Assembly: GCA_003554345.1 (NCBI GenBank)
Contig: PWGE01000372.1
Location: forward strand, 1 to 13,293
DNA length: 13,293 nt
Source of the DNA: T1SED10-198M sp003554345 [NCBI: Candidatus Sumerlaeota bacterium]
GTDB taxonomy: Bacteria; Sumerlaeota; T1SED10-198M
Direction: 5' to 3'
Below, in pieces: positions 12,142 through 13,293 of the stretch. The stretch's first letter is position 1, and each line of letters begins with the position of its first letter. Made by a program: the position numbers and the translations under genes. Below the pieces are notes generated by a model. That model was not told the origin of the DNA and did not search any database. It saw only the letters and a list, made by a program, of their open reading frames with translations.

Positions 12142-13293
12142 TTATTTTTTTATTTTAAGCGCCACTGTCAATATCTTTTTGGGTGAAAATTCCAGGGCAA
12201 CTTCTTTTTGGTTTTTGATTGCCAGTTTTTTTAAGGGTTTTTCTTCCAGAGAAAGGAGTTGAGCTTCTTGCAGGGGATAAAAAGATTTGAGAGTATCTTT
12301 TTGAGAAGAGGAATGGGGATTAAAGAGACGAACCAGCAGGGTATTCCCGTCTTCTGATTGTTTTATGGCGGAACACACCACATTATCTGATGCAAAGGAA
12401 AGTAAACTTCTGGTTGTTTCTTCTGTTCCCTTTGTAGGAGCGGATTCAATAGCCTGGAGGGGCACAAGCTTTTTTTCCTTCACCTGAAAAATATCTGTCT
12501 GGTGCCAATAGCCGCTATGAGGATAGAGAGAGAAATTATAGACATGTTTACCCGGACATTGTGCTTTGGGAGTGGGGCGTTCAAAAGTGAATTTTCCGAA
12601 AGCTCTTAGAAGGGTGATAGCCACGGTGCGTAAAGTATCATCGATGACTTCATATTCCGTCAAACCATCGTTGATAACAGCAAACCCCTCCTCTCCGTCT
12701 GACATATCGACAAAATTCCACATGGGATGAGTGGGATATGGAGGCTCAATCCAATCTTCGGCGGGTGGCACTTCGATGGGCCTGGAAAGCACGTCGAATT
12801 GTCCTTCTGCAAATGAACGTTCTGCATTTTTGATTCCTGAGGGAAAAAGAACCCTGAGGCGGTGGTCTTTTGCCCTGTTTTCCAGTTCTATCTGTATATC
12901 GAGAGTGGGTGAGTGCTCCAGTAAAGTGACGAAAATGGTGACAGGTAAAGCGACTGTTTGAGGGGTGCGCTTATTCTCAGCTCTCTTTTGTGCCGGCACA
13001 TAAAAGTCCAGGTCTATTCGCAGGGTGCCCTGTAAAGGACCTCTGTGTTCAATAGAAACCCGGGGTTCTTCACAATTATATGAATAAACAGGCTCTTCAT
13101 TTTTCACACTGATTCTATTCCAGGGATCTCCAAATTCAGCGGTATCTTCCAGATAGCACAGCCTATCAAAGGTTCTTCCTGTGGCTTTTTCTCTTAACCA
13201 CAGGGTGCCGTCAGGATTTACTTTGACCTGGTAAAATTCGTTTTCCATTTCGCGTGAGGTTTTCACAAGGTCACCGGGAACTTCCGGTTGAGA
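12142..13293 (-). CDS. Glycoside hydrolase family 38 alpha-mannosidase, C-terminal part, partial at right edge
   Basis: The frame is open to the right edge (383 codons visible, stop at 12142). A GTG at 13266 is not a credible start because nine in-frame codons precede it with no stop, no ribosome site is seen, and the sequence begins within the known family fold. MENEFYQVKVNPDGTLWL matches the entry into the C-terminal beta-sandwich of GH38 enzymes. RLRVLFPSG, PTHPMWNFVDMSDGEEG, FAVINDGLTEYEV and RTVAITLLRAFG are typical of the bacterial mannosidase/mannosylglycerate hydrolase-like branch, as is YNFSLYPHSGYW. The catalytic (beta/alpha)7 domain, with its Asp nucleophile and zinc ligands, lies outside the window. 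GH38 members cut alpha-mannosides from glycans or glycosides, usually in the cytoplasm or periplasm; the substrate cannot be told here. The gene is probably last in its transcript, given the hairpin after the stop. Confidence 0.92.
   Translation of the reverse strand, partial: SQPEVPGDLVKTSREMENEFYQVKVNPDGTLWLREKATGRTFDRLCYLEDTAEFGDPWNRISVKNEEPVYSYNCEEPRVSIEHRGPLQGTLRIDLDFYVPAQKRAENKRTPQTVALPVTIFVTLLEHSPTLDIQIELENRAKDHRLRVLFPSGIKNAERSFAEGQFDVLSRPIEVPPAEDWIEPPYPTHPMWNFVDMSDGEEGFAVINDGLTEYEVIDDTLRTVAITLLRAFGKFTFERPTPKAQCPGKHVYNFSLYPHSGYWHQTDIFQVKEKKLVPLQAIESAPTKGTEETTRSLLSFASDNVVCSAIKQSEDGNTLLVRLFNPHSSSQKDTLKSFYPLQEAQLLSLEEKPLKKLAIKNQKEVALEFSPKKILTVALKIKK

Overview
The window looks like a chromosomal piece of an uncultured, probably Gram-negative-type bacterium that exports large multidomain proteins. 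Base composition is moderate, and all five substantial genes plus one tRNA read on the minus strand. The mix of a gingipain-family (C25) peptidase precursor, golvesin-C/xanthan-lyase-type modules, a TolB-like propeller, modular Ig/lectin proteins and a GH38 mannosidase is typical of candidate phyla and other biopolymer-degrading lineages. The sequence alone does not fix the phylum.

Layout in coordinate order. 1-2282: N-terminal 760 residues of a secreted C25 cysteine peptidase precursor, cut by the left edge just as the catalytic domain begins; it carries an inserted ILEI-like domain. 2283-3016: long intergenic stretch with one clear inverted repeat. 3017-3103: tRNA-Leu(GAG) with encoded CCA and its own promoter. 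3241-3283: strong terminator. 3298-5031: secreted phosphodiester glycosidase with two golvesin-C-like domains. 5266-5634: relic of a lectin/Ig module, cut off right behind the terminator hairpin of the next gene. 5673-10421: giant secreted N-acetylmuramoyl-L-alanine amidase (Amidase_3-SH3b-PKD plus three modules in which a LamG-like domain sits inside a BIG2-like Ig fold). 10421-11677: secreted PD40/TolB-like propeller, translationally coupled to the amidase (TAATG overlap). 11678-12141: AT-rich gap with a doubtful small plus-strand unit. 12142-13293: C-terminal part of a GH38 alpha-mannosidase, cut by the right edge.

Four of the five large genes start with recognisable export signals; the start of the mannosidase lies outside the window. 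The propeller and the amidase form a two-gene operon that probably acts at or outside the cell envelope, with the amidase cutting peptidoglycan and its long lectin/Ig tail holding or targeting it. The phosphodiester glycosidase, the amidase and the module relic all end in a similar short aromatic C-terminus (pattern roughly D-x-W/Y-x-L/F-Y), which may be a sorting or anchoring tag. The most interesting points are this shared tail, the nested BIG2/LamG modules, the module relic at a terminator, the inserted domain in the peptidase precursor, and an 11-bp element shared by two upstream regions.
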